Assembly: GCA_910586485.1 (NCBI GenBank)
Contig: CAJUIA010000006.1
Span: 84,637 to 148,636 of the forward strand
Direction: 5' to 3'
DNA length: 64,000 nucleotides
Source: an uncultured Acetatifactor sp.
GTDB lineage: Bacteria > Bacillota > Clostridia > Lachnospirales > Lachnospiraceae
The position numbers were made by a program, and so were the translations under genes. Below, in pieces: positions 29,929-38,712 of this stretch. Positions within the stretch are counted from its first letter, which is position 1, and each line of letters opens with the position of its first letter. The notes beneath the pieces were generated by a model. The model saw only the letters and a list, made by a program, of their open reading frames with translations. It was not told the DNA's origin and searched no databases.

Positions 29929-31728
29929 ATGAAAGCGAAGAAAGTATTGGGACTGCTTCTTTCTGTTGCCATGGTAGCCGGGCTGATGACCGGATGCGGT
30001 AATGACGACAGCGGTAATTCTTCAAATGGGGGGGGTAATTCCCAGAGCAGCGAGCAGACAAACAACGGTGGAAATTCGGGCGGTGATAATGCCAATGCCG
30101 GAGATTCCAATGTCGGAGATTCCAATGCCGGAGATTCCAATGCCGGAGACTCCAACGGCGGCGGTGAGACTGCTGACACCAAGCCCTTTTATCTTACCCT
30201 GGACCCGGAAGCTTCTGGAAGCATTGACGTAATGTGCTGGTCCGGTGACAGCGTGTATTACAGCGACTTAGGTCATATGACCATCGCGGACGCGGATCTG
30301 ACATCCAAGAATGTGGCTATGATATACGCCATGGCGAAAAAATTCAATGAGCTCTATCCGAATCTGAAAATCAATCTGTATGCAAAGACTGACGACCCGG
30401 ACAGCAACGATACCTCTTGGGATCAGGAGCTGGAGAACTTTAAGGCAGAGCATGGAAAGTATCCTGATATTTATGCTTCTACCATGCTGCCTGATGATAC
30501 GGCCAAGGGTATGGTGGCAGACCTGTCCGTCTATGCAGACGATCCCTTGTATCAGTCCTTTAATACATCCCTGATGGCTCAGATGAACTACTATGGCTTC
30601 CAGGCAGGCCTGCCTCAGTTTATGCAGCCCTGGGGAGTGTTTGTGAACAAGGAGCTGGCTGAGGATAATAATATTGATGTTCCCGGACCTGACTGGACCA
30701 TCGAGGATTACACGGATTTTGTTACCTCCGCCAATAACACCAGCTTCTGGGGACTGGTTTACGGCAGTGCTACCCAGTTTATCCAGACCGGTACAGATAC
30801 GGTGGTGAAGGCTATGAACGAAGGCACCGAGGTGAATATGGCTTCCGATCAGGTAATGAGCCTGTTGGATTACATCCCTCAGTGGTCCGAGTATGAAATC
30901 TTTACCAAGAACGGACAGGGCGCAGTTGACTCGGCAATTATGGATGACGGCTGGTGGTGGAGCTACAGATTCTTCTGCCGTAATTACTGCCTGACATCCG
31001 CAGGGGATCCCTGGATGATGACAGACTCCGCAATGGGTCAGAATGCAGACGGCACATGGCCTACCAATGCGGTGGAATCCGGCGATTGGGATATTTATCC
31101 CAGACCGGCAACGGATTACAGAGGAAATACCGTGGGTATCGTAATTGACCCCATGGCGATCCACAATTATGCGATGGATGACGGCGATCCTGCTTGGAGT
31201 GATGCAGAGAAGGCACAGCTGGATCTGGCTTATGCTTTCGGCTCCTACTGGTGCGGTGCTACCGAGGCGATGCAGGCGAGAGCGGATCAGCAGTGGAACA
31301 ATGCAGGCGTTATGCAGAGCTGCTTAAACGATTCCTTCCCTCTGGTGACGGGAGATGAATTTGACGCGCAGATGCAGATCTGGTATTCAACTGTGAACCA
31401 TGCCCGTTACGGCGATGCGGAGAAGATGCCCGGCTTCCAGTATGTTGTACAGCTTTGGGAGGAAGGCCAGATTTGGGATGTATCCGATAAGTGCTATCCT
31501 TGGTACGTGTATGAGGACGGCACCAGGAAGGAGTGCATCTACGAGTGGCTGAACCTGACCAATGAAGAGGTGGTAGGCGTTCCGGTGACCAATGCCAGCT
31601 GGCTTGACACGGTAAAGGCAAATCTGCCTGAATGGAACAAGAAGATGAACGACAGGCTGACAGAGGCACAGAATTCCCTGAAGAACGGCCTGAAGACGTA
31701 CTACGGATTTACCGATGCGGATTTTTAA
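29929..31728 (+). CDS. extracellular sugar-binding lipoprotein of an ABC importer
   Basis: The 599-aa protein has a lipoprotein signal (VAMVAGLMTGCGN, Cys about residue 23), a Ser/Asn/Gly linker with tandem NAGDS repeats, then a solute-binding domain. It belongs to the large family 1-type binding proteins with Trp- and Tyr-rich loops (WWWSYRFFCRNY, QFMQPWGVFVNKELAEDN) suited to oligosaccharides. A CGGAGG site eight bases before ATG and its first position after the promoter point to the highest expression in the operon. The permeases follow further downstream. An intrinsic terminator after the gene would leave only part of the transcripts to continue. The ligand is probably a beta-1,3-gluco-oligosaccharide, inferred from the enzymes. 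Confidence 0.85.
   Translation: MKAKKVLGLLLSVAMVAGLMTGCGNDDSGNSSNGGGNSQSSEQTNNGGNSGGDNANAGDSNVGDSNAGDSNAGDSNGGGETADTKPFYLTLDPEASGSIDVMCWSGDSVYYSDLGHMTIADADLTSKNVAMIYAMAKKFNELYPNLKINLYAKTDDPDSNDTSWDQELENFKAEHGKYPDIYASTMLPDDTAKGMVADLSVYADDPLYQSFNTSLMAQMNYYGFQAGLPQFMQPWGVFVNKELAEDNNIDVPGPDWTIEDYTDFVTSANNTSFWGLVYGSATQFIQTGTDTVVKAMNEGTEVNMASDQVMSLLDYIPQWSEYEIFTKNGQGAVDSAIMDDGWWWSYRFFCRNYCLTSAGDPWMMTDSAMGQNADGTWPTNAVESGDWDIYPRPATDYRGNTVGIVIDPMAIHNYAMDDGDPAWSDAEKAQLDLAYAFGSYWCGATEAMQARADQQWNNAGVMQSCLNDSFPLVTGDEFDAQMQIWYSTVNHARYGDAEKMPGFQYVVQLWEEGQIWDVSDKCYPWYVYEDGTRKECIYEWLNLTNEEVVGVPVTNASWLDTVKANLPEWNKKMNDRLTEAQNSLKNGLKTYYGFTDADF
30094..30153 (+). repeat. four 15-bp tandem repeats in the binding-protein linker
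   Basis: Four in-frame units of the type AATGCCGGAGATTCC encode N-A/V-G-D-S each. They lengthen the flexible stalk between the lipid anchor and the binding domain and could vary in copy number without frameshift. Confidence 0.85.
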
Positions 31729-31759
31729 ACTGATTTGACAGAATTTAGGTAGAAAGGCA

Positions 31760-31811
31760 GGGCTTATTATTGGAGGCACAAAGTGTTTTGAGATAATAAG
31801 CCCTCTTTTTA
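31760..31811 (+). terminator. internal intrinsic terminator inside the transporter operon
   Basis: GGGCTTATTAT (31760-31770) pairs with ATAATAAGCCC (31793-31803) and is followed by TCTTTTT. It separates the first binding-protein gene from the rest and so probably lets only a fraction of transcripts through, giving an excess of binding protein over permease. Confidence 0.8.
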
Positions 31812-31827
31812 TAAGAGGAGCACGCTC

Positions 31828-34800
31828 ATGAAGTCGAAGAAGACCGGGATTTTAAAAAAAGGAATCATTACTGCTGCGGCTGTGGCAGCATGTGCTGCGG
31901 GGGTTTATTTGATCTTCAATCTGAATCATGCCGAATATGTGGAGGATGTGAGTCCGGAAGAATTGAAGGAGGCCTATGAGCTTTTGGCGGGCTCCCTTGT
32001 CTCTTCGGATTATACTTATACGGATTACCTGAAATATCTGGATGTGGGATATGGAGAGGGAAATTATTCTGCTTCTCCAAATCAGGGAGAGGCAGCAAGC
32101 TTTGAAGCGCAGGGGGAACTGCCTGCCTATGAGGGGAGCGCAGTAGTTCTTAACTATGAGCAGACGGCAGAATACAGAATAAATGTGGAAAAAAGGGGAG
32201 TGTATTATCTGGCGGTGGATTACCTGTCGGCAGGTAATTCCTACCTTGACTATACAGTGGACGTAGCGCTGAATGGGGAGGCCCAGTATCAGGAATGGAA
32301 GACGGTGGAGCTGCCTCTGTACTGGCAGGATGCGGTGGACGAATATCTGGTGGACAGATACGGGGATGAGATTGCCCCTGCCCAGGAGCGCTTGAATCAG
32401 TGGAATCATGTCTGGCTTTATAACAATACCTATTCCTCTACCCATCCCTTGTACATGACACTGGAGGCGGGGGAGAATGTGATTACCCTCACCAACCGCT
32501 CCAATGACGGTCTGGCTCTGGGGACCCTTTATGTGGAAGCGCCTGTGGAGGAATGTCCTTCTTATGAGGAATATTTTGCGAGGTATACAGATGTTGACGT
32601 GGCCAAAAAGGGAGCAATCATCCCCATCGGCGCCACGGATTACACCGTGAAGAACTCGGCAGAGATCATTTATCAGTCTACGGCAAATCCGGCCATGACG
32701 CCTTATGACGCAGAATATAAAAAGCTGAATACTCTTTCCTGGACGAAGCCGGGGAATGAGATTACCTATGAGTTCGGGGTGCAGACGGAAGGGCTTTATC
32801 AGCTTGGATTCCATTATATGAACGATAAGGAAGAATTCAATTCCTATGAGAGTATTGCCATAGATGGTGTGGTGCCCTTTCAAGAGCTGCAGTGCTATGC
32901 CTTCCCTTACAGTGACGGCGGCTGGGTAAATGAAGTGCTTTCCGACGAAAAGGGAAATCCATATTATATTTATCTTTCTGAGGGCCTTCATACCCTGACC
33001 ATAAAGACAGAGATGGAACCGGTGACGGAGGCCTGGCGTTACGGACAGCTGATTGCGGAGCATGTGACCCAGTTTTCACTGGACATTAAGAAGATTTCCG
33101 GGCAGGATGCAGACAAGTACAGGACCTGGAAAATGACCCAGTACATACCGGAGATTCCGGAGTATCTGGACGCGTACATGACGCTGATTCAGCATATCCG
33201 CTATCTGCTGCAGCACGAATCCGAGTACGGCATCAACGGCGCGCTGCTTTCTTACCTGGATAAGGCAGAGGTGTTTATTGAGGATATGGCGGAATATCCC
33301 GACGAGATTGCGCTTTATACCACCAGTCTTACCGGGGCGGACAATTCAGTGCTGGTGGCGGTGAGTAAATTTACTTCCTCCATCATGAACGTAAAATTTT
33401 CCCTGGACATGATTTATGCCTTCGGGGAGGATAAAATGCCTGCGCCCAAGCCCGGCATTTTTAAGAGCATTGGCAACGGATTTGCCACCGTATATTATTC
33501 CTTTACCTCCGATAAATATAAAACAAATTCAGAGGATGAGGGAGAACTGAATATCTGGGTTTCCAGGGCGCTGACACATGTGGATCTGCTGCAAAAGCTG
33601 GCGGACACGGAATTTACGCCAAAGACGGGCATTAAGGTCAAGATTTCGGTGATGCCGGATGCAAACAAGCTGACCCTGGCGTCCGCAGCGGATCAGACGC
33701 CGGATATTGCTTTGGGATTGATTTCCCATATGCCTTTTGACCTGGCCTGTCGTAATGCCCTTTATGATCTGACGCAGTTTGAGGATTTCTGGGAGACGGC
33801 AAACCGCTTTGTGGCGGGGGCCATGGTGCCTTATACCTATAACGAGGGGGTTTATGCCATCCCGGAGACGCTGGATTTTGATGCGGTGATTTACCGCACG
33901 GACATTTTTGAAAATCTGGGGCTGGAGGTGCCGGGCACGTGGGATGAGCTGATCGAGCTGCTTCCCAGCCTGCAGCGTTACGGCATGAACTTTTACCACA
34001 ATATTTCCTCCGGTGTAGGTTATAAATGGTTTTACCAGACCACGCCGCTGGTGTTCCAGAACGGCGGCAGCCTTTATCTGGAGGACGGCACGGCTACGGC
34101 CATTGACTCCCCGGACTCCGTAAAGGGCTTAAAACAGCTGGGTGACTTGTTCGTGGCGTACTCTCTGGACACCCAGGTGCAGGAGTTTTTCAATTCCTTC
34201 CGCTATTCCGTGCTTCCCATCGGCATTGTGGATTCCAACAATTATGTGCTGATCAAGAACGGCGCTACGGAGTTGGAAGGACAGTGGGCACTGGCTCCCT
34301 ATCTGGGCACGGTGAAGGAGGATGGCAGCATCGACCGCAGCTTTATTGCCAACGGTACGGGGGGAGTGATCTTTGCGGACACGCAGATGCCGGAAGAAGC
34401 TTGGGAGTTTATGAAGTGGTGGACGGATACGGAAACCCAGGTGGAATATACGTACACCCTGCGGTCCACCTACGGGGACACCTACTTCTGGCTGCCCTCC
34501 AATGTGGAGGCCTTAGAGCAGGCGCCCATCGACCAGGAGGATAAGCAGGTCATTCTGGACATGGTGAAGTGGCTGAAGGATGTGCCCAGAACGCCGGGAC
34601 AGTACCTGCTGGAGCGTTCCATCTCAGACATCTGGAATACCATGGTGTTTGACGGTACTTCCGCCCAGGTGGCAGCGGACGAGAAGGTCATTGCCATCAA
34701 TCGTGAAATCAGGAAAAAGATGCAGGAGCTTGGCTTCTACGACGATGAAGGAAATATGATAAAGAGCTATATTATCAGAGACGCGGACTGGATACAGGAG

Positions 34801-34833
34801 CAGATGGACAAAGCGAAAAAGGGGGGTGAGTAA
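31828..34833 (+). CDS. membrane-anchored 1001-aa protein: two beta-sandwich-like modules plus solute-binding domain
   Basis: Residues about 8-30 form a signal anchor (GIITAAAVAACAAGVYLIF). About 420 residues of beta-rich sequence follow, with two similar segments (EYRINVEKRGVYYLAVDYL..., ITYEFGVQTEGLYQLGFHYM...). Both read like carbohydrate-binding jelly-roll modules. A helical spacer leads to a C-terminal family 1 solute-binding domain of about 400 residues (LNIWVSRALTHVDLLQKLA, GVYAIPETLDFDAVIYRTDIFENLGLEVPGTWDELIEL). Normal binding proteins have about 420 aa, so this is a fusion of glycan-binding modules with a transporter receptor. AGAGGAG precedes ATG, and the permease gene begins two bases after the stop. 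The role of the N-terminal modules is inferred from fold-like pattern only. Confidence 0.75.
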   Translation: MKSKKTGILKKGIITAAAVAACAAGVYLIFNLNHAEYVEDVSPEELKEAYELLAGSLVSSDYTYTDYLKYLDVGYGEGNYSASPNQGEAASFEAQGELPAYEGSAVVLNYEQTAEYRINVEKRGVYYLAVDYLSAGNSYLDYTVDVALNGEAQYQEWKTVELPLYWQDAVDEYLVDRYGDEIAPAQERLNQWNHVWLYNNTYSSTHPLYMTLEAGENVITLTNRSNDGLALGTLYVEAPVEECPSYEEYFARYTDVDVAKKGAIIPIGATDYTVKNSAEIIYQSTANPAMTPYDAEYKKLNTLSWTKPGNEITYEFGVQTEGLYQLGFHYMNDKEEFNSYESIAIDGVVPFQELQCYAFPYSDGGWVNEVLSDEKGNPYYIYLSEGLHTLTIKTEMEPVTEAWRYGQLIAEHVTQFSLDIKKISGQDADKYRTWKMTQYIPEIPEYLDAYMTLIQHIRYLLQHESEYGINGALLSYLDKAEVFIEDMAEYPDEIALYTTSLTGADNSVLVAVSKFTSSIMNVKFSLDMIYAFGEDKMPAPKPGIFKSIGNGFATVYYSFTSDKYKTNSEDEGELNIWVSRALTHVDLLQKLADTEFTPKTGIKVKISVMPDANKLTLASAADQTPDIALGLISHMPFDLACRNALYDLTQFEDFWETANRFVAGAMVPYTYNEGVYAIPETLDFDAVIYRTDIFENLGLEVPGTWDELIELLPSLQRYGMNFYHNISSGVGYKWFYQTTPLVFQNGGSLYLEDGTATAIDSPDSVKGLKQLGDLFVAYSLDTQVQEFFNSFRYSVLPIGIVDSNNYVLIKNGATELEGQWALAPYLGTVKEDGSIDRSFIANGTGGVIFADTQMPEEAWEFMKWWTDTETQVEYTYTLRSTYGDTYFWLPSNVEALEQAPIDQEDKQVILDMVKWLKDVPRTPGQYLLERSISDIWNTMVFDGTSAQVAADEKVIAINREIRKKMQELGFYDDEGNMIKSYIIRDADWIQEQMDKAKKGGE

Positions 34834-34835
34834 GC

Positions 34836-35747
34836 ATGCGGCAAAAGAAGCGGCAAAGGGGATTCAGCAAAAAGGACGGCAGAGCATATCTGCTCCTGCT
34901 GCCTTATATCCTTTTGTTTTCCACATTTATATTAGTACCGGTGCTGATCGCGGTGTATCTTTCCTTTACTTATTTCGACGTGATCAACAAGCCTGATTTC
35001 ACGGGGCTGTTAAACTATATTACCCTGTTTACCCAGGATGAGGTGTTCTTAAAGTACGTACTGCCCAACACCTTCCTGTATGCTTTGATCGTGGGGCCGG
35101 GGGGCTATGTGTTGTCCTTCCTTTTAGCCTGGATGCTGGCTCAGATTCAGCCCATTCCCCGGACGGTGCTGGCCCTGTGTATCTATACGCCTTCCATGCT
35201 GGGCCAGGTGTTTATCGGCGTGATCTGGAAGACGATCTTTTCCGGAGATCAGTCGGGCTGGGTGAACAGCCTGCTATTACAGTGGGGACTGATCGACACA
35301 CCCATCCAGTTTTTGCTGACCAAGGATTATTTCATGCTGATCATGATCGTGGTTTCTCTGTGGTCGGCCATGGGGATCGGCTTCCTGGCCATGATTTCAG
35401 GTATTTTAAACATTGACCAGGAGCTGTATGAAGCGGCTTATGTGGACGGCCTGAAAAACCGTTTTCAGGAGATTATTTATATCACCGTTCCCTCCATGAA
35501 GCCGCAGATGCTTTTCGGAGCGGTAATGGCGATCGTGAATGCCTTCAATATGGGCTGGATCGGCGTTACCTTAAGCGGAGCCAATCCTACGCCGGAATAC
35601 TCCGGACAGCTGATTACCAACCACATTGACGATTACGGCTTTATCCGCTATGAGATGGGATATGCCGCCGCAATTTCCGTGATCCTGCTGCTGATCGTAT
35701 ATGCCTTTAATGTGGTGGCGCACAGGCTGTTTGGTGAGAAAGACTAA
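34836..35747 (+). CDS. sugar ABC transporter permease (MalF-like), pair 1
   Basis: The 303-aa protein has six predicted helices, with the start YLLLLPYILLFSTFILVPVLIAVYLSF typical of MalF/UgpA-type permeases. It carries the ATPase-contact EAA loop as YEAAYVDGLKNRFQEIIYITVPSM. It pairs with the next gene to form the membrane channel. It follows the 1001-aa protein by two bases and precedes its partner by fourteen, so all are one operon. No ATPase gene accompanies the pair. Confidence 0.92.
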   Translation: MRQKKRQRGFSKKDGRAYLLLLPYILLFSTFILVPVLIAVYLSFTYFDVINKPDFTGLLNYITLFTQDEVFLKYVLPNTFLYALIVGPGGYVLSFLLAWMLAQIQPIPRTVLALCIYTPSMLGQVFIGVIWKTIFSGDQSGWVNSLLLQWGLIDTPIQFLLTKDYFMLIMIVVSLWSAMGIGFLAMISGILNIDQELYEAAYVDGLKNRFQEIIYITVPSMKPQMLFGAVMAIVNAFNMGWIGVTLSGANPTPEYSGQLITNHIDDYGFIRYEMGYAAAISVILLLIVYAFNVVAHRLFGEKD

Positions 35748-35761
35748 AGGGGGGAGCAAAA

Positions 35762-36655
35762 ATGAGTAAGAAAAAGAAACAAAAACGCGGCAACTTCCAG
35801 GGCTCCCGCATCAATCCCAGACATTTTTCCAGGGGACAGCTTAAGTTTTACATCATTCTTGTGCCCCTGTCCCTGTTCATGATTCTGCCGGTGATTATGC
35901 TGATTAACCGGGCATTTATGCCCCTGGGCGAGCTGTTTGCTTTCCCGCCCCACATTATTGCCCGCAACCCTACCATGAACAACTTTAAGAGTCTGTTTGC
36001 CCTTTCCAGTACCACCGGGGTTCCCATGCTGCGCTACCTGCTGAACTCGGTGATCGTAACGGTGTTGACGGTGCTTCTTAATCTGGTGATTACCATCCTG
36101 GGGGCTTACACCTTCGCCAAGAAGAATTTCAAGGGCAAGGCGGTTTTATTTGAGATTAATCAGCTGGCGCTGATGTTTGTGCCTACGGCGGTGGCTATTT
36201 CCAGATACCTGGTGATCGTAAAGCTGAATCTGACGGATACCTGGCTGGTGCATGTGCTTCCGCTGGCGGCCATGCCTGTGGGTCTGTTCCTGGTGAAGCA
36301 GTTTACGGATCAGATTCCGGACGCACTGATTGAGGCGGCGGTTATGGACGGTGCAAAGGAGCTGACGATCATACGCAAGATTATCGTGCCCTTGATCCGG
36401 CCGGCGCTTGCCACCTCCGTTGTGCTGACCTTCCAGCAGGTCTGGATGGCAGTGGAGGCCTCCAATAATTACGTGAACAATGATACCATGCGAACGCTGG
36501 CATATTACCTGAACTCCCTGTCCACCAACAATACGGTAGCGGCGGCGGGTATGACGGCGGCAGCATCCGTGCTTTTGTTCCTGCCGAATCTGCTGATCTT
36601 TATCTGTATGCAGTCTCAGGTCATGAATACCATGAGCCATTCCGGCATCAAGTAG
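35762..36655 (+). CDS. sugar ABC transporter permease (MalG-like), pair 1
   Basis: The 297-aa protein has six helices and the MalG-type EAA motif IEAAVMDGAKELTIIRKIIVPLIRP. Its basic N-terminus (MSKKKKQKRGNF) is cytosolic. GGGGGAGC precedes ATG 35762. It should dimerise with the preceding permease. Compared with pair 2 further down, it is clearly diverged, so the two pairs are not recent duplicates. Confidence 0.92.
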   Translation: MSKKKKQKRGNFQGSRINPRHFSRGQLKFYIILVPLSLFMILPVIMLINRAFMPLGELFAFPPHIIARNPTMNNFKSLFALSSTTGVPMLRYLLNSVIVTVLTVLLNLVITILGAYTFAKKNFKGKAVLFEINQLALMFVPTAVAISRYLVIVKLNLTDTWLVHVLPLAAMPVGLFLVKQFTDQIPDALIEAAVMDGAKELTIIRKIIVPLIRPALATSVVLTFQQVWMAVEASNNYVNNDTMRTLAYYLNSLSTNNTVAAAGMTAAASVLLFLPNLLIFICMQSQVMNTMSHSGIK

Positions 36656-36669
36656 GAGGGAGGATAGCG

Positions 36670-38712
36670 ATGAAAACACATGGAAAAATGAGGCGGGTCC
36701 TGCTTCTTTCAGCCGTTATCTGCCTGATGCTGCAGCTTCCCATGCAGGTAAGTGCAAATCAGGCCACATCCTACACCTATGCGGCGGATGAAAACGGCTA
36801 CTGGGTGCGGACCCAGGATGCTTACCTGCCGGATAAGACGGTGACGGAGCTGGGGCTTTCCGCTCCCGAGGACCTGTTTATCGACGAGAATAATATGCTT
36901 TATATCGCGGATACCGGCAACCGTCGTATCGTGAAATACGACATTGTCAGGGGAGAAGTGACCGCAGAGCTGGTAAGCGATGAATTTACGGCGCCCAGAG
37001 GCGTTTATGTGACGGAGGACGGGGATATTTATGTAGCGGACTCCGGTACCAAGGCAGTGCTGATATTCGATGCAGACTTTGAGCTTAAGGGAAAGCTGGG
37101 AAGGCCGGACGCGCCTATCTTTGCGGATACTAACTATGAGCCCAAGCGCGTGGCAGTGGACGGCGGCGGAAACGTATACCTGATCGGCGAGGGTGTTTAC
37201 AACGGCGTGATTCAGCTGGCAAAGACGGGCGAGTTTCTGGGTTACTTTGCGGTCAATGATGCGGATCTGACCTTTGCCCAAAGGCTGCAGCAGATGATCT
37301 TCACCAGGGCCCAGCTGGCAAACCTGGTGGACATTAATCCTACGGTGTTTACCAACGTGTTTGTAGACCGCAGCGGCATTGTGTACACAGCCACCAGCGG
37401 GACCCATAGAAACGGGATGAAGAAGCACAGCACCAACGGCGGCAACATGTTCAAGTCCAACGTGTGGTCTTATGATACCCTGACGGATCTGTATGTGGAC
37501 GACAGCGGCCTGATCTATACCTGTTCATCAGAAGGATATATCAATATTTATTCCAAGAACGGGGAAGAGATTTTCAGCTTTGGCTCCTATGTGACAACTG
37601 TTGATATTTCCGGACTGTTTACCGCTCTTCCTTCCATCGCGGTGGACAGGGATGGAAATATCTGGGCAGTGGACGGCAGCAAGGGGTATCTCCAATCCTT
37701 TAAGCCCACGGAGTATGCGCAGACAGTCTACACGGCCATGGACCTCTATGAAGAAGGCCGCTACGACGAAGCCATGGAAAAGTGGAATCAGGTGCTGAAA
37801 TTAAACCAGATGTCCATCCTGGCACACAACGGTGTGGGTAAGGCTTATCTGCATGCTGAAGAATATGAGGCTTCTCTGGAGCATTTCAAGGTGGCGAACA
37901 ATAAGGATTTTTATTCCCAGAGCTTCTGGGAGGTGAGAAATAAGTGGCTGCAGAAGTGGCTGGGGCCCATCCTGATTGTGGTGAGTGTCCTGCTTGTTTT
38001 AAAGAAGCTGATAGGTATCATTGACGGGAAACGGGGCGGACATATTGCAGCAGCAAGGAAGCAGGCGGGAGAGAAGGTAAAAAATCTGCCGGTGCTGAAG
38101 GATATTATTTATGCTTTAAAGACGCCCAGACATCCCATGGACAATTATTATGAAATCCGTAAGTACAGGCAGGGCTCCGTGCTTTCAGCCACAGTGATTT
38201 ATGCGTTGTTTTTCCTGGATTTTATGGCCTTTAAGACCTTAAAGGGCTTTATCTATCAAAATGTGAAGGTGGAGGATATGGACATCGGCTCCATCGTGCT
38301 GGGCTTCTTTATCCTGCTGGGCTTGTTTATCATCTGTAACTACCTGGTGACCAGCATCAACGACGGCGACGGCACCTTTAAGCAGATCTACATGATTCCC
38401 GCTTACGGGCTGATGCCGGCCATGATTTCACTTTTGATCGTGACAGTGGTCTCCTATGTGCTGACCTATAATGAAGCGTTCCTGTTGACCATCGTGCTGA
38501 TCATCGGCATCACCTGGAGCGTGATTACCATCTTCCTGGGGCTGCAGACGGTACACGATTATACCTTTGGGGAGACTGTGAAAAGTATCCTCCTGACGGT
38601 GGTGTTCATGGTCATCGTGGCGGTGATCGGAATCATTATCTCCATTATGTGGGATAGCCTGTATTCCTTCCTCGCCTCAGTGGGAAAGGAGATGATTCAG
38701 AATGTCTTATAA
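36670..38712 (+). CDS. NHL beta-propeller / TPR / YIP1 membrane protein
   Basis: The 680-aa protein has a signal peptide (residues 1-29, LLSAVICLMLQLPMQVSA), then about six NHL-type repeats (LYIADTGNRRIVKYD, IYVADSGTKAVLIFD, IYTCSSEGYINIYS, IWAVDGSKGYLQSF). These should fold into an extracytoplasmic beta-propeller. Residues about 355-415 form two TPR units. One helix (ILIVVSVLLVLKKLIGII) and then a YIP1-type multi-helix domain of about 200 residues complete it. The operon places it between two permease pairs, so it may hold a glycan outside and link it to the transporter; no such function is established. It overlaps the DUF5696 gene by eleven bases. Confidence 0.78.
   Translation: MKTHGKMRRVLLLSAVICLMLQLPMQVSANQATSYTYAADENGYWVRTQDAYLPDKTVTELGLSAPEDLFIDENNMLYIADTGNRRIVKYDIVRGEVTAELVSDEFTAPRGVYVTEDGDIYVADSGTKAVLIFDADFELKGKLGRPDAPIFADTNYEPKRVAVDGGGNVYLIGEGVYNGVIQLAKTGEFLGYFAVNDADLTFAQRLQQMIFTRAQLANLVDINPTVFTNVFVDRSGIVYTATSGTHRNGMKKHSTNGGNMFKSNVWSYDTLTDLYVDDSGLIYTCSSEGYINIYSKNGEEIFSFGSYVTTVDISGLFTALPSIAVDRDGNIWAVDGSKGYLQSFKPTEYAQTVYTAMDLYEEGRYDEAMEKWNQVLKLNQMSILAHNGVGKAYLHAEEYEASLEHFKVANNKDFYSQSFWEVRNKWLQKWLGPILIVVSVLLVLKKLIGIIDGKRGGHIAAARKQAGEKVKNLPVLKDIIYALKTPRHPMDNYYEIRKYRQGSVLSATVIYALFFLDFMAFKTLKGFIYQNVKVEDMDIGSIVLGFFILLGLFIICNYLVTSINDGDGTFKQIYMIPAYGLMPAMISLLIVTVVSYVLTYNEAFLLTIVLIIGITWSVITIFLGLQTVHDYTFGETVKSILLTVVFMVIVAVIGIIISIMWDSLYSFLASVGKEMIQNVL

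Noticed and set aside
30268..31164. 298-codon minus-strand frame opposite the sugar-binding lipoprotein
   Set aside because: Shadow of the real gene, with no ribosome site and no recognisable domain.
31852..33063. 403-codon minus-strand frame opposite the 1001-aa protein gene
   Set aside because: It is antisense to a clearly coding gene with signal anchor and binding domain; long antisense frames arise from codon bias at this GC content.
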